Shown here piece by piece: positions 1 to 8,664 of a stretch of 64,000 nucleotides of DNA (position 1 is the stretch's first letter; each line of letters starts with the position of its first letter). The stretch lies in contig NZ_JAFEVL010000010.1 in NCBI RefSeq assembly GCF_016901135.1, forward strand, positions 248,001-312,000, in the 5' to 3' direction. Below the pieces are notes generated by a model. That model made no database searches, was not told where the DNA came from, and saw nothing but the letters and a program-made list of their open reading frames with translations. This DNA is from Martinezella lusitana (GTDB lineage: Bacteria > Pseudomonadota > Alphaproteobacteria > Rhizobiales > Rhizobiaceae). The position numbers and the translations under genes are program-made.

Positions 1-1
1 A

Positions 2-262
2 TCGGCCGCCGAATTTTCCTTCTTCCTCGCCATGCCCACAATGGCAGGCGCCTTTGCGCTGGATCTTTGGAAGAGCCGGCACGATCTCAGCATGGACCAG
101 GGTCTGCTCATCGTCATCGGCTTCGTCGCCGCCTTCATATCGGCGCTGCTTGTCGTGCGGGCGTTGCTAGACTTCGTCTCACGCCGCGGCTATGCGCCTT
201 TCGCATGGTGGCGCATTGGCGTCGGCACCCTCGGCCTGATCGGACTTTACACGATCGGTTGA
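2..262 (+). CDS. uppP: Undecaprenyl-diphosphatase UppP (BacA), C-terminal part
   Basis: The frame is open from the left edge of the window and stops at 262, so only about 86 C-terminal residues are present. The edge reads [20 protein letters not shown], the conserved core segment of UppP/BacA (family form: EATRFSFLLAIPTMLGAS). It is followed by two hydrophobic stretches and ends [10 protein letters not shown], as in alphaproteobacterial homologues. UppP is a polytopic inner-membrane enzyme that dephosphorylates undecaprenyl pyrophosphate so the lipid carrier can be reused in peptidoglycan and polysaccharide synthesis. A Rho-independent terminator follows at 301-323. The identification rests on the C-terminal third only. 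Confidence 0.88.
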   Translation, partial: SAAEFSFFLAMPTMAGAFALDLWKSRHDLSMDQGLLIVIGFVAAFISALLVVRALLDFVSRRGYAPFAWWRIGVGTLGLIGLYTIG

Positions 263-300
263 TACGGACGGTCTGACGTCGCAATCATGGAGAAAGATAG

Positions 301-323
301 GGCCGGTGAGAACCGGCCTTTTT
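301..323 (+). terminator. Rho-independent terminator after uppP
   Basis: GGCCGGT (301-307), loop GAGA, ACCGGCC (312-318), then five T residues. It sits 38 nt after the uppP stop and just beyond the 3' end of the opposing small gene. The T tract follows the hairpin only on the plus strand. Confidence 0.8.
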
Positions 324-332
324 CATGCTCGA

Positions 333-497
333 TCAGTTCGACGAGGAAGCGCCAATGGAGCCTGTCGTGCAGGGATCGACGCCATAGGCCGGCGCACATT
401 CGCCCTTCACTGAGGCGATGCTGCCGCGGGCCATGAAAGAGCCGGCGAGAATCACCAATGCCGCGCACGCAAACAAAAGCGCGATAGACTTACCCAT
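333..497 (-). CDS. Small secreted or membrane-anchored peptide, 54 aa, function unknown
   Basis: ATG at 497 opens a 54-codon frame. The N-terminus is MGKSIALLFACAALVILAGS: a basic start and a long hydrophobic core, as in a signal peptide or single membrane anchor. The rest is a short polar tail with two cysteines (C34 and C43) that could form a disulfide, ending in Ser-Ser-Ser-Asn. A GAAAGG purine stretch precedes the ATG, and an 11-bp inverted repeat lies 30 bp upstream. The composition is that of an exported peptide, not random antisense. I do not recognise the family. It converges on uppP. Confidence 0.55.
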   Translation of the reverse strand: MGKSIALLFACAALVILAGSFMARGSIASVKGECAPAYGVDPCTTGSIGASSSN

Positions 498-526
498 CGA
501 AGAATGCCTTTCCGCAGAAGTGTGAA

Positions 527-567
527 GCGCGTCTCAGACCAGCTCATTGTCCAAGCCTGAGACGCGC
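527..567 (-). promoter_or_regulatory. 11-bp inverted repeat upstream of the 54-aa peptide gene
   Basis: GCGCGTCTCAG (527-537) and CTGAGACGCGC (557-567) are perfect complements separated by 19 nt. They end 30 bp before the start of the peptide gene at 497. No T tract follows on either strand, so this is more likely a leader hairpin or operator than a terminator. Confidence 0.4.
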
Positions 568-726
568 GGTTGTGTTAGTCAGTGAAATGACCAATAGCAA
601 TAAATGTTCATGTTAAATTTGACGTTAATGCTACTATTTCCACAGTGCGTCTTTTCGGCAACGCCAAGCTGTGAGCGACAACCCGGCGGCTGCGCTTGCG
701 GAGCCTCATCATTCTGCTTCGGACAA

Positions 727-759
727 TAAAAAACGCCGCTCGGCGAAACCGGGCGGCGC
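727..759 (-). terminator. Rho-independent terminator of the NDUFA9-like gene
   Basis: Read on the minus strand, CGCCGCCCGG and CCGAGCGGCG form a stem around 734-758 with one mismatch, followed by TTTTTTATT. It lies about 27 nt after the stop codon at 786. Confidence 0.75.
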
Positions 760-785
760 TTGAATTTCACTGAATTGCCGAATCG

Positions 786-1766
786 TCAGGCGGCCTTGCC
801 GGAACCGGTGAACTGACCCTGCGGACGGTAGCGCACCAGATAGGACGGCAGTACGGAGATGAGCAGCGTCGGCAGCAGGCCGATGTCCTTCAGCGTCCGT
901 CCTTCCGCCTCGGCCTGCTTGGAAACGACATTGTCGCTCTTCAGCAGCGTGACCTGGTCTGGCGTGATCGGCGGTGTGATGAGCGGCACCAGCGACGCGA
1001 TCGAGCCGATCAGCGAGGCGACAGCGAACGGGATCGAGACGAGCGGCTTCTTCCGGTTGATGACGGACAGTGTGGTCTCGAGACATTCGCGGAAGGAAAG
1101 CACTTCCGGGCCGCCGAGTTCGTAGGTCGTGCCGCCCTTCAGCTTGCCGTCGACGCTGCGCGCAACGGCCTCGGCGATATCTTCGACATAAACAGGCTGG
1201 AATTTGGTCTCGCCGCCGCCGATCAGCGGCAGGAAGGGTGCCGTGCGCGACATATCGGCGAACTTGTTGAAGAAGCCATCTTCAGGTCCGAAGACGATCG
1301 AAGGCCGCATGATCACTGCATCCGGCTTGATCGACAGGATGGCTGCCTCGGCGCGGGCCTTGGTACGGGCATAGGCCGAAGCGGAACTAGCATTGGCGCC
1401 GAGCGCGGAAATATGCGTCAGCGAAGCGCCGACGCCGCGTGTGGCCTCAGCGATGGCCTTGGCGCCGAATTCCTGCACGGCGTCGAAGGTGTTGCGGCCG
1501 CTTTCGGCCAGGATACCGACGCAGTTGACGACATGCTGCGCGCCTTCGACGGCGCGGTCGATGGAATTGCGATAGCGCACATTGGCCTGGACGATCGAAA
1601 TCTGGCCGAGATTACCGGCCGGCACCAGGAAACCGGCAAGGTCGGGACGGCGCACGGCGACGCGGATGCGATAGCCACGCTTGGCAAGCGTGCGCACCAC
1701 ATGCCGCCCGATGAAGCCTGATCCTCCGAACACGGTAACGAGCGGTGGGAGGTTGGACAGGGTCAT
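786..1766 (-). CDS. Complex I NDUFA9-family NAD(P)-binding protein (atypical SDR)
   Basis: A 326-aa extended or atypical short-chain dehydrogenase. The N-terminal Rossmann motif VFGGSGFIGRHVVRTLAKRG (about residues 12-31) binds NAD(P). The segments NCVGILAESGRNTF, HISALGAN and YARTKARAE occupy the catalytic-site region as in the NDUFA9 subfamily. The RPSIVFGPEDGFFNKFA segment is characteristic of bacterial NDUFA9-like proteins. Members are loosely linked to respiratory complex I or quinone metabolism, but free-standing bacterial proteins have no settled substrate. A good terminator follows. The gene is transcribed away from the DUF1330 gene on the same strand with a gap of about 110 bp. Confidence 0.82.
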   Translation of the reverse strand: MTLSNLPPLVTVFGGSGFIGRHVVRTLAKRGYRIRVAVRRPDLAGFLVPAGNLGQISIVQANVRYRNSIDRAVEGAQHVVNCVGILAESGRNTFDAVQEFGAKAIAEATRGVGASLTHISALGANASSASAYARTKARAEAAILSIKPDAVIMRPSIVFGPEDGFFNKFADMSRTAPFLPLIGGGETKFQPVYVEDIAEAVARSVDGKLKGGTTYELGGPEVLSFRECLETTLSVINRKKPLVSIPFAVASLIGSIASLVPLITPPITPDQVTLLKSDNVVSKQAEAEGRTLKDIGLLPTLLISVLPSYLVRYRPQGQFTGSGKAA

Positions 1767-1877
1767 GACGGGCTCCTCGAAAGGCTTTGATTGGGCTGAT
1801 CTGATTTCGTCTTAACCGATCGGAGCGCCGAGGTGAAGTGCTATCGCGCCGCATCGCAGCGTCGCATTTCGAAGGGA

Positions 1878-2165
1878 TCAAATCCCTTCGACGACGACCA
1901 TTTCCGCATCCGCTACTTCATGGCGAATTTTGGCGGCTGCCTGATATTCCGGCGAGTTGTAGCAATCGACGGCATGCTGCAGGGAAGGAAATTCAATGAC
2001 AACGTTGCGGCTGCGGGCCTGTCCCTCAAGCGGGGTGAATGCACCACCACGGGCAAGGAAATTCGCGCCGTATTTCTCAAAAGCCGGCTTGGCGGTTGCA
2101 ACATAGTCCTTGTAGCGCTCGAGGTCGCGAACATCGACGCGCGCAATCCAGTATCCCTTTGCCAT
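1878..2165 (-). CDS. DUF1330 domain-containing protein
   Basis: 95 aa, the usual length of a one-domain DUF1330 protein (dimeric alpha/beta barrel fold). It starts MAKGYWIARVDVRDLERYKD. The GARFLxRGG-type segment (YGANFLARGG) and RNVVIEFPS are the conserved family signatures. No catalytic function is established; related folds act as monooxygenases or stress-related proteins. It lies 27 bp downstream of pyrF on the same strand and is probably co-transcribed with the pyrF group. Confidence 0.85.
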   Translation of the reverse strand: MAKGYWIARVDVRDLERYKDYVATAKPAFEKYGANFLARGGAFTPLEGQARSRNVVIEFPSLQHAVDCYNSPEYQAAAKIRHEVADAEMVVVEGI

Positions 2166-2192
2166 ATTTGCCTCCCTGTTTCCGGTAATGAT

Positions 2193-2885
2193 CTAGAGTG
2201 CGGCGTCGATCTCGGCGAGGATGGCGCGGGCCGCCTCCTTCGGATCGGCTGCCTTGACGATGGGCCGGGCGACGACGAGGTGGCTCGAGCCGGCCTTGAT
2301 GGCGGCGGCCGGCGTCATCACGCGCTTCTGGTCGCCCTTGTCGCTGCCTGCGGGACGGATGCCGGGTGTCACCAGCGCCATGTCCGGGCCGATGATCTTG
2401 CGGACGGCGGCGGACTCCTCGGCCGAGCAGACGATGCCGCCCATGCCCGCGAGGTGCGCCTGCTCGGCGCGGCGCAGCACCAGCGTATGCGGATCATATT
2501 CATAGCCGGCGGCGATCAGATCCCCTTCGTCCATCGACGTCAGCACGGTGACGCCGAGCAGGCAGAGATCCGATCCCTTGGCTGCGGCGACAGCCGCTTT
2601 CATCGCCTTCGGATAGGCGTGCAGCGTCAGCATCGACATGCCCATCTTGACGATGTTCTCGACGCCGGAGGCTACCGTGTTGTCGATATCGAGCAGCTTC
2701 ATGTCGAGAAAGATCTTCTTGCCGTCGGCGGCAAGATCGCGCGCGAATTCCAGGCCGCCGGCAAAGGCGAGCTGATAGCCGATCTTGTAGTAGAGGATAT
2801 CGTCGCCGAGGGCGCCGACCACTTTCTCGGCCTCCTGAAGGTTTGGAACATCCAGTCCGACGATCAAGCGGTCGCGTGCGGTCAT
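2193..2885 (-). CDS. pyrF: Orotidine 5'-phosphate decarboxylase
   Basis: 230 aa. It catalyses OMP to UMP, the last step of de novo pyrimidine synthesis. [13 protein letters not shown] opens the TIM barrel. The catalytic Lys/Asp network is in [13 protein letters not shown] (family: DxKxxDI). VTPGIRPAG and the C-terminal phosphate-binding [12 protein letters not shown] are present. ATG at 2885 is chosen because the [12 protein letters not shown] start matches family length; a longer upstream frame has no homology. The upstream phosphatase gene ends at 2887, one base away, so translation is probably coupled. Confidence 0.95.
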   Translation of the reverse strand: MTARDRLIVGLDVPNLQEAEKVVGALGDDILYYKIGYQLAFAGGLEFARDLAADGKKIFLDMKLLDIDNTVASGVENIVKMGMSMLTLHAYPKAMKAAVAAAKGSDLCLLGVTVLTSMDEGDLIAAGYEYDPHTLVLRRAEQAHLAGMGGIVCSAEESAAVRKIIGPDMALVTPGIRPAGSDKGDQKRVMTPAAAIKAGSSHLVVARPIVKAADPKEAARAILAEIDAAL

Positions 2886-2886
2886 C

Positions 2887-3474
2887 TCAAGCCCATCCCA
2901 TCCAGTCTTCCATGGGTGTCCAGTCGCATGAGACGACACGCTTCGCAAGATCGAAACAGAAAAGATTGCCGCCGCCCGGAGGCTGATCGCCCTCACGCGC
3001 GATCGGCTTTCCTTCCAGATGGCATTTCAGCAGCGTGCCGACGCCGCCATGCCCGACGAAGGCGATCGGCAAGAGCGGATCATGCCGCGAAAGAACGGCA
3101 TCGACATTGGAGACGATCCTCGCCTGCGCATCGACGGCGCGCTCCCAGCCTTTGAAGCTTTCATGCGGATGGGCAAAGAACCAGTCCGCCGCCTTCTCGA
3201 ATTCCGGCGGGGCCAGGAAGCCCGTGGCACTGCGGTCGTTTTCGTGCATCGCCTCGATGATTTCGACCGATGCATCGCTTGTGGCCGCGAGAATTTCGGC
3301 TGTTTCTATCGCCTTGCGTTCGCCGCTGGAGATGATCAGGCCGAGCTTGCGAGCCCAGGTGTGTGTCGCCGCCAAGCGCGCTCTTGCCGCGCCGATCTCG
3401 GAAAGTCCCCATTGCGGCACAGGAACGTCCGGGTCGATGCGCACCTGGGGGTGCGTGATATAGAGAGCGTACAT
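2887..3474 (-). CDS. Histidine phosphatase superfamily protein with altered RHG motif
   Basis: 195 aa, phosphoglycerate-mutase-like fold. The N-terminal catalytic motif, usually LVRHG, reads YITHPQ here: the phospho-accepting His is kept, but the preceding Arg and following Gly are Thr and Pro. The second Arg ([13 protein letters not shown]), the acidic EAMHEND segment and the second catalytic His ([11 protein letters not shown]) are present. The retained residues suggest a fold-competent, possibly active phosphatase with changed phosphate binding. It abuts pyrF downstream and follows pmtA by 9 bp, in one minus-strand operon. The substrate is unknown. Confidence 0.8.
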   Translation of the reverse strand: MYALYITHPQVRIDPDVPVPQWGLSEIGAARARLAATHTWARKLGLIISSGERKAIETAEILAATSDASVEIIEAMHENDRSATGFLAPPEFEKAADWFFAHPHESFKGWERAVDAQARIVSNVDAVLSRHDPLLPIAFVGHGGVGTLLKCHLEGKPIAREGDQPPGGGNLFCFDLAKRVVSCDWTPMEDWMGWA

Positions 3475-3483
3475 GGGATTGCC

Positions 3484-4077
3484 TCAACCGCGGCTGTAGA
3501 TCCAGAGCTGGGCCGGCGGAATATTGCGGACGATGAAGTCGAAGTGGCGGATGTGGTAGCGGTCGGGTTTGGCGATGATCGGGGAGACCGGCCCATAGGA
3601 GATCTGTACGACTGGACGGCCAGGCGGCATGCGGTCCAGCAGGCTTTCCAGCAGCGCGACACGCGCCTGCATCGGGAAATTGAGAAGCGGGATACCGGAG
3701 ACGACGGAATCGAACGTCTGGCCGCGCAGGACGCCGAGCGTCTTGTCGAGGTCGAAGGCATCGCCATTGATGAAATGGACGCCGGGATAGAGCTTGACGA
3801 GGTGATTGTAGAAGTCGGTGGAATATTCGATGGCGACGAGGTTCTGCGGCTCGACGTCGCGCGCCAGGATCGCCTTGGTGATGGCTCCCGTACCCGGGCC
3901 CAATTCCAGCACCGGCAGCCCGGATTGCGTATTGATGATGCTCGCCATCTTGCGGGCGGTGATCGAGGACGTCGGGACGATCGAACCGACTGTCTTCGGC
4001 CCCTGCATCATGCCCTTGAAGAAACGGATCTCCTCGTCGAATTTCTTGCCCAGCCGTTCCTTGAGACGCAACGCCAT
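3484..4077 (-). CDS. pmtA: Phospholipid N-methyltransferase PmtA
   Basis: About 197 aa, a SAM-dependent class I methyltransferase. The SAM motif I LELGPGTGAITKAIL and the ENL-like second strand LVAIEYSTDFYNHL match the Sinorhizobium/Rhodobacter PmtA type. PmtA methylates phosphatidylethanolamine three times to phosphatidylcholine, a major rhizobial membrane lipid needed for symbiosis. The N-terminus MALRLKERLGKKFDEEIRF is amphipathic and basic, fitting membrane association. ATG at 4077 is preferred over an in-frame GTG at 4089; GGGGGAG lies just upstream. KsgA/rRNA adenine methylases share the fold, but this N-terminus fits PmtA. Confidence 0.85.
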   Translation of the reverse strand: MALRLKERLGKKFDEEIRFFKGMMQGPKTVGSIVPTSSITARKMASIINTQSGLPVLELGPGTGAITKAILARDVEPQNLVAIEYSTDFYNHLVKLYPGVHFINGDAFDLDKTLGVLRGQTFDSVVSGIPLLNFPMQARVALLESLLDRMPPGRPVVQISYGPVSPIIAKPDRYHIRHFDFIVRNIPPAQLWIYSRG

Positions 4078-4182
4078 GCTCTCCCCCACCAGATGTTATG
4101 GTCGCGACTTACATACCGCTCATCGCGAATCTTGCAATGCGATGACGCAATAACAAGAGAAAATGTCGCAATCCACAAAGGA

Positions 4183-4231
4183 AAAAATAAAAGCGCCCTT
4201 TGCGTGTGAGAAACGCATGAAGGGGCGCTTT
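4183..4231 (-). terminator. Terminator of dnaN
   Basis: On the minus strand, AAGCGCCCCTT pairs with AAGGGCGCTT (arms at about 4220-4231 and 4190-4201). A smaller inner GCGT/ACGC stem is present, and the element runs into TTATTTTTTC. It begins 8 nt after the dnaN stop. Confidence 0.8.
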
Positions 4232-4238
4232 GGTTTCG

Positions 4239-5357
4239 TCAGACGCGCATCGGCATCAGAACATACAGCGCGTCGTCGCCGGCCGTATCGCGAATGAGGG
4301 TCGGCGAGCCGGCATCGGCAAGCAGGAACACTGCCGATTCGCCCGATAGCTGTGCGGTAATATCGAGCAGATATTTGGCGTTGAAGCCGATTTCCATCGG
4401 ATCCATCTCGTAGCCGACAGCAACTTCTTCCGTCGCACTTCCCGAATCCGGATTGTTGACCGTCAGCAGCAGCTGGCCGTCGGACAGCGCCAGCTTCACC
4501 GCGCGGCCACGCTCCGAAGAAATGGTCGACACACGGTCGACGGCCTGGGCGAAGGACTGGCAATCGACCCGCATTTCCTTGTCGTTGTTGGTCGGAATGA
4601 CGCGCTGGTAGTCCGGGAAGGTGCCGTCGATCAGCTTCGACGTCATGACGATGGAGCCGATCGTCAGGCGGATCTTGGCGTCGGAGACCTCGACGGTCAC
4701 GATCGCCTCCGGCGTGTCGACAAGCTTCTGCAACTCGCCGACCGTCTTGCGCGGAATGATGATACCAGGCATGCCCTCGGAGCCCGAAGGGGCGGTGACA
4801 TCGGCACGGGCAAGGCGATGGCCGTCGGTGGCAACGGCTCTCAGCTTCAGGTCGCCGTCGCTTTCGATCGTGTGGAAGAAGATGCCGTTCAGGTAATAGC
4901 GCGTCTCCTCAGTGGAGATCGCAAACTGCGTCCGGTCGATCAGCATCTTCAGATCTGCCGCCTTCAGCTTGAAGGAATGGCTGAAGCTGCCGGCGGTCAG
5001 ATCCGGAAAATCGGATTCCGGCAGGCATTGCAGCGAGAATTTCGACCGGCCGGAGGCAACCGTCATGGAGCTGCCGTCAGGGTTGGTGGCAAGAAGCACT
5101 TCCGATCCATCAGACAGCTTGCGCACGATGTCGTAGAGCAGATGTGCCGGAACCGTGGTGGCACCGGCCTGCTCGACGTTGGCGGGCGTCGCCTCGGTGA
5201 TTTCGAGATCGAGGTCCGTCGCCTTCATGTCGAGGCTTGCGCCCTCGGCCTTCAGCAACACGTTGGACAGGATCGGGATCGTATTGCGACGCTCGACCAC
5301 GCGATGCACGTGGTTCAGCGATTTCAGGAGGTTCGACCGCTCAATTGTAATACGCAT
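4239..5357 (-). CDS. dnaN: DNA polymerase III beta subunit (sliding clamp)
   Basis: 372 aa, exactly the rhizobial DnaN size, starting MRITIERSNLLKSLNHVHRV. Three repeated clamp domains are visible: RNTIPILSNVLL in domain 1, ATDGHRLARADV in domain 2, and the C-terminal LYVLMPMRV tail that lines the hydrophobic partner-binding pocket. The dimeric ring tethers polymerase III and other DNA enzymes to the template. The frame is open further upstream, but ATG at 5357 matches all clamps. dnaN is not next to dnaA (51.2 kb); it is divergent from rsmI with 251 bp between them. Confidence 0.97.
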   Translation of the reverse strand: MRITIERSNLLKSLNHVHRVVERRNTIPILSNVLLKAEGASLDMKATDLDLEITEATPANVEQAGATTVPAHLLYDIVRKLSDGSEVLLATNPDGSSMTVASGRSKFSLQCLPESDFPDLTAGSFSHSFKLKAADLKMLIDRTQFAISTEETRYYLNGIFFHTIESDGDLKLRAVATDGHRLARADVTAPSGSEGMPGIIIPRKTVGELQKLVDTPEAIVTVEVSDAKIRLTIGSIVMTSKLIDGTFPDYQRVIPTNNDKEMRVDCQSFAQAVDRVSTISSERGRAVKLALSDGQLLLTVNNPDSGSATEEVAVGYEMDPMEIGFNAKYLLDITAQLSGESAVFLLADAGSPTLIRDTAGDDALYVLMPMRV

Positions 5358-5608
5358 GGATGCTACCGCTTTCGACCGTGACTTTCCGGGCGGCCCGAAG
5401 CGCCCGAATGACATGTTTTCGGACGAGGCCCGAAAGATTGGACGGGCAAAATGGCAGACTTCAGCATGCGAATGCAAGAGGCATGGGGCGTTTGTCGCGC
5501 GCCAATTGAACATTTGGCCGTCAATGCTCACAGGATTTGCACCGCTCTTGCCGTCAGGCCGCGCCTCGCCCATAAAGACGATGAATCCGAAGCGAATTCA
5601 GGACAGGC

Positions 5609-6517
5609 ATGAGCGAAGACCATTCAAGCGGCGGGGCGCGCAGTTTCCGCCTGCACAATACCACGGTTCCAGCCCGTCCTCTCGAACCGGCGCTTTATCT
5701 TGTCGCCACGCCGATCGGCAATCTCGGCGATATCACCTTGAGGGCGCTGGAGACGTTGGCGGGCGCCGATGTGCTGGCCTGCGAGGATACCCGTGTCACG
5801 CGCGTCCTGCTCGATCGCTATGGCATCCAGAACAGGCCCTATGCCTATCATGAGCACAATGCCGATGAGGCAGGGCCGCGTCTGCTTCAGGCGCTGGAGG
5901 CCGGCCGTTCGGTGGCGCTGGTCTCCGATGCCGGCACGCCGCTGGTCTCCGATCCCGGCTATAGGCTGGCCCGCCAGGCGATCGAGGCGGGATACAAGGT
6001 CATTCCCATTCCGGGTGCTTCGGCGCCGCTGGCGGCTCTCGTCGGCTCCGGCCTGCCCAACGATGCCTTCTTCTTTGCCGGCTTTCTGCCTGCGAAAGAC
6101 AAGGGCAAGCGGGATCGGCTGGCGGAGCTCGCGGGTATCCCCGCGACCCTCATTTTCTTTGAATCGCCGCATCGTATCGCCGCGACGCTTGCCGCCGCGG
6201 CCGATGTGCTCGGGGCCGAACGCCCTGCCGCCGTCTGCCGCGAGCTCACCAAGACCTTCGAAGAATTCCGCCGTGGCACGCTCGCCGAACTCGCCGCCTT
6301 TTATGATAAGGTCGACAACGTCAAGGGCGAGATCGTCTGGCTTGTCGGCCCACCGGCGGAAATCGTCACGCCGCAGGCCGATGTAGACGCCATCCTCGCG
6401 GATCTCGCAGGGACGATGCCGACGGCCAAGGCCGCAGCGGAAGCCGCGCGGCTGACCGGCCTGCCGCGCAAGGAGCTTTATCAGCGCCTGCTCGACATGA
6501 AGGAGCCTCATGCGTGA
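5609..6517 (+). CDS. rsmI: 16S rRNA (cytidine(1402)-2'-O)-methyltransferase RsmI
   Basis: 302 aa, tetrapyrrole-methylase fold. The conserved N-terminal block LYLVATPIGNLGDITLRALE, followed by CEDTR and VSDAGTPLVSDPG, is diagnostic of RsmI (YraL). It 2'-O-methylates C1402 in the decoding centre of 16S rRNA using SAM. The C-terminal tail (AKAAAEAARLTGLPRKELYQ) is the small helical domain of the family. It overlaps yraN by 8 bp, the common rsmI-yraN arrangement of alphaproteobacteria. Confidence 0.95.
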   Translation: MSEDHSSGGARSFRLHNTTVPARPLEPALYLVATPIGNLGDITLRALETLAGADVLACEDTRVTRVLLDRYGIQNRPYAYHEHNADEAGPRLLQALEAGRSVALVSDAGTPLVSDPGYRLARQAIEAGYKVIPIPGASAPLAALVGSGLPNDAFFFAGFLPAKDKGKRDRLAELAGIPATLIFFESPHRIAATLAAAADVLGAERPAAVCRELTKTFEEFRRGTLAELAAFYDKVDNVKGEIVWLVGPPAEIVTPQADVDAILADLAGTMPTAKAAAEAARLTGLPRKELYQRLLDMKEPHA

Positions 6518-6878
6518 GCCGGGCGAAAGGCTGAAACGGCAGAAGGCCTGGCGGCGCGGCCACATCGCCGAATATCTGGCTGCCGCTTTTCTACTCTGCA
6601 AGGGCTATCGCATCCTGGCCATACGCCACCGCACCAAGCTTGGCGAGATCGACATCGTAGCCCGCAAGGGCGATCTCGCCATCTTCGTCGAGGTCAAGTC
6701 CAGGCGCGGCGCGCAGGAGGCGATCGACGCCGTTTCCTTCTCCTCGCAGAGGCGCATCCGCGCCGCCAGCGACCTCTGGCTGGCGCGGCAACCGGATTTC
6801 GCCCTGTTGTCGCAGCGCTACGATATCGTCGCCATGCTGCCCGGGCGCTGGCCGCAGCATTTTCCGGATGCCTTTTGA
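6510..6878 (+). CDS. YraN family protein (UPF0102, endonuclease-like fold)
   Basis: 122 aa. It has the UPF0102 signature LGEIDIVARKGDLAIFVEVK, a PD-(D/E)XK-type core with Glu, Asp and a Glu-Val-Lys triad that resembles Holliday-junction resolvases. Nuclease activity in this family is inferred from the fold rather than established. The start overlaps the rsmI stop, suggesting translational coupling. The residues VSFSSQRRIRAASDLWLAR form the expected C-terminal helical part. Confidence 0.9.
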   Translation: MREPGERLKRQKAWRRGHIAEYLAAAFLLCKGYRILAIRHRTKLGEIDIVARKGDLAIFVEVKSRRGAQEAIDAVSFSSQRRIRAASDLWLARQPDFALLSQRYDIVAMLPGRWPQHFPDAF

Positions 6879-6975
6879 GGACAGCGTTACAGGAACGTCA
6901 CAAAATCAGCCTATTGGCGGGCGAAACGCGTTCGCGATCTTTTCGCCGGCGCTCCTCATCTCAATAGGCCACATC

Positions 6976-7971
6976 ATGATCCGCAGCACCGTTTCCGCCT
7001 TCTCCGTTCCTTCGCAAGAGGAGCGCAAAAGCTTCATCGCGCTCGAAAAGACCCCGGCCATCCATGCCGCAATCCTGGCGCCGCTCGCCTGCATGAACAC
7101 GGTGCGGATCGGCGGCGCTGCGGCGAAGACTGGCGCTTTATCCTTCCCCTTCACGGTCGCGGCCTGGAACCTCGAACGTTGCCTTTTTCCAGAGGAGGCC
7201 GCGGCCAAGCTGCGGGCAACCGGAGCGCCGCTGGTTCTGCTTTCGGAGATGGACTACGGCATGGCCCGTACCGAGCAACGTGACCCAACTGATGTCGTCG
7301 CCGGCGAACTGGGCATGAACTACGCCTATGCTGTCGAATTCCTGGAGCTCAGCCTCGGCTCCGAGATCGAGCGTTCCTACTGCCATGACGACTTCAACGA
7401 AAAGGGCTTTCACGGCAACGCCCTGATGGCTTCCGTTGCCCTGAAGGATGCTTTCCTCTTCCGCTTGCCGGGCGAAGCCGTCTGGTTCAATGACGGCAAC
7501 GAGCAGCCGCGTGTCGGCGATCGCTGCGCTGTCGGCGCCATCGTCGAGACCGAGGCCGGTCCCTTCGTCGCCGTTTCGGTCCATCTCGAAAGTGTCGCGA
7601 CCGCTGCCTATCGCGAGCGGCAGACGGCGGCGCTGATCGACGCCGTCGAGGCCTTCGCGCCCGGCCTTCCGATCCTGATCGGCGGCGATCTCAACACCGG
7701 CAATCACACCGGCGGCGACTTCTCGACCGATACTCTCTTCGCCATGGCGGAGGGCCGTGGCTTTGAATGCCACGGCGGCCCGCTTGATCAGACAAGCACG
7801 CGCCCAAGCCTCATCACCCGCTTTCCGGATCGCGCCATGAAGCTCGACTGGTTCCTGAGCCGAGGCCTGAGGATCAGCGAGAGCCATCTCGTTTCCTCGC
7901 TGAACGAGGAAGGCAAGCCGCTGTCCGATCATGACATGATCGTCTGCACCATCGAGGGTTTTGTCGCCTGA
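6976..7971 (+). CDS. Endonuclease/exonuclease/phosphatase family protein
   Basis: About 331 aa from ATG at 6976. Earlier (6868) and later (7096) ATGs are in frame, so the start is uncertain. The EEP core is visible: FTVAAWNLERC (strand 1 with catalytic Asn), LLSEMDYGMART (metal-binding Glu), VSVHLES (catalytic His), LIGGDLNTGNH (Asp and Asn of the GDxN motif) and the terminal SDHDMIVCTI (SDH general-base motif). All catalytic residues of the DNase I/Mg-dependent phosphodiesterase superfamily are present. The substrate could be nucleic acid, lipid or a phosphoester. No signal peptide is clear. It lies downstream of yraN. Confidence 0.82.
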   Translation: MIRSTVSAFSVPSQEERKSFIALEKTPAIHAAILAPLACMNTVRIGGAAAKTGALSFPFTVAAWNLERCLFPEEAAAKLRATGAPLVLLSEMDYGMARTEQRDPTDVVAGELGMNYAYAVEFLELSLGSEIERSYCHDDFNEKGFHGNALMASVALKDAFLFRLPGEAVWFNDGNEQPRVGDRCAVGAIVETEAGPFVAVSVHLESVATAAYRERQTAALIDAVEAFAPGLPILIGGDLNTGNHTGGDFSTDTLFAMAEGRGFECHGGPLDQTSTRPSLITRFPDRAMKLDWFLSRGLRISESHLVSSLNEEGKPLSDHDMIVCTIEGFVA

Positions 7972-8067
7972 TTGCTGCAACCGTTAAAATGCGAGGTTTT
8001 TCCTGAACCGCGCCGTTACCTCTTCCGTGCCATGAAGGCCGAGACGCGCATGGAATTGGGGGATTGC

Positions 8068-8571
8068 ATGGTCTTGAAATTGATGTTGGCGAGCATGGCC
8101 GCATTCGCGGTTCGTGCTGTGCCGGTCGCCGTGGCATTGCCACAGTCGAAGAACTTCGTGGCCGGTTCTGCAGGTGAGATGGAAATGAAACCGGCGCCGA
8201 TCGAACCGTCCTGGATTGTGGCCGGCGCGCCGGTTGCCCGCATTGCCGAGCATTCGCGCGGGCAGGACGATGCCGCGCTGACGGCGCTGTGGGATTGCAC
8301 GGCGGGCGAGTTTCGCTGGTATTTCGGCTGGGACGAAACGGTGATGATCCTCGAAGGCGAGGTGCATATCACCACGGAGGACGGCGTCGAACGCACGCTC
8401 AACGCCGGCGACGTCGCCTATTTTGCCGGCGGCACATGGGCGACATGGCGCATCGATCGCTATTTGCGCAAGGTGGCCTTCTGCCGCAAGCCGTTCCCGA
8501 AGCCTTTGACCATGGCCTATCGTCTGCGCAATCTCGTCAGGCAGGGCGCCACCCAGGGTCTTGCCGCCTGA
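8068..8571 (+). CDS. Cupin domain-containing protein (DUF861-like)
   Basis: About 167 aa from ATG at 8068, preceded by GGGGGA; ATGs at 8032 and 8050 are alternatives. The N-terminus MVLKLMLASMAAFAVRAVPV is hydrophobic and may be a signal or anchor. The C-terminal half has cupin motifs: GEFRWYFGWDETVMILEGEV (motif 1 region, most metal His replaced) and AGDVAYFAGGTWATWRI (motif 2). This resembles the EutQ/(S)-ureidoglycine-type DUF861 cupins. No substrate can be assigned. It lies 96 bp after the EEP gene. Confidence 0.75.
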   Translation: MVLKLMLASMAAFAVRAVPVAVALPQSKNFVAGSAGEMEMKPAPIEPSWIVAGAPVARIAEHSRGQDDAALTALWDCTAGEFRWYFGWDETVMILEGEVHITTEDGVERTLNAGDVAYFAGGTWATWRIDRYLRKVAFCRKPFPKPLTMAYRLRNLVRQGATQGLAA

Positions 8572-8664
8572 GCGCGGCGAGCCTCTGCGGAAGCTCTTGA
8601 ATAGCCGTTGCGTTTGACGGCGGGCCGACCTACATCTGTCCGCGAATTCGAGCGAGGGCTGATT

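Noticed and set aside
1833..3155. 440-codon plus-strand frame over DUF1330 and pyrF
   Set aside because: Arginine- and glycine-rich antisense of clear genes; no start context and no domain.
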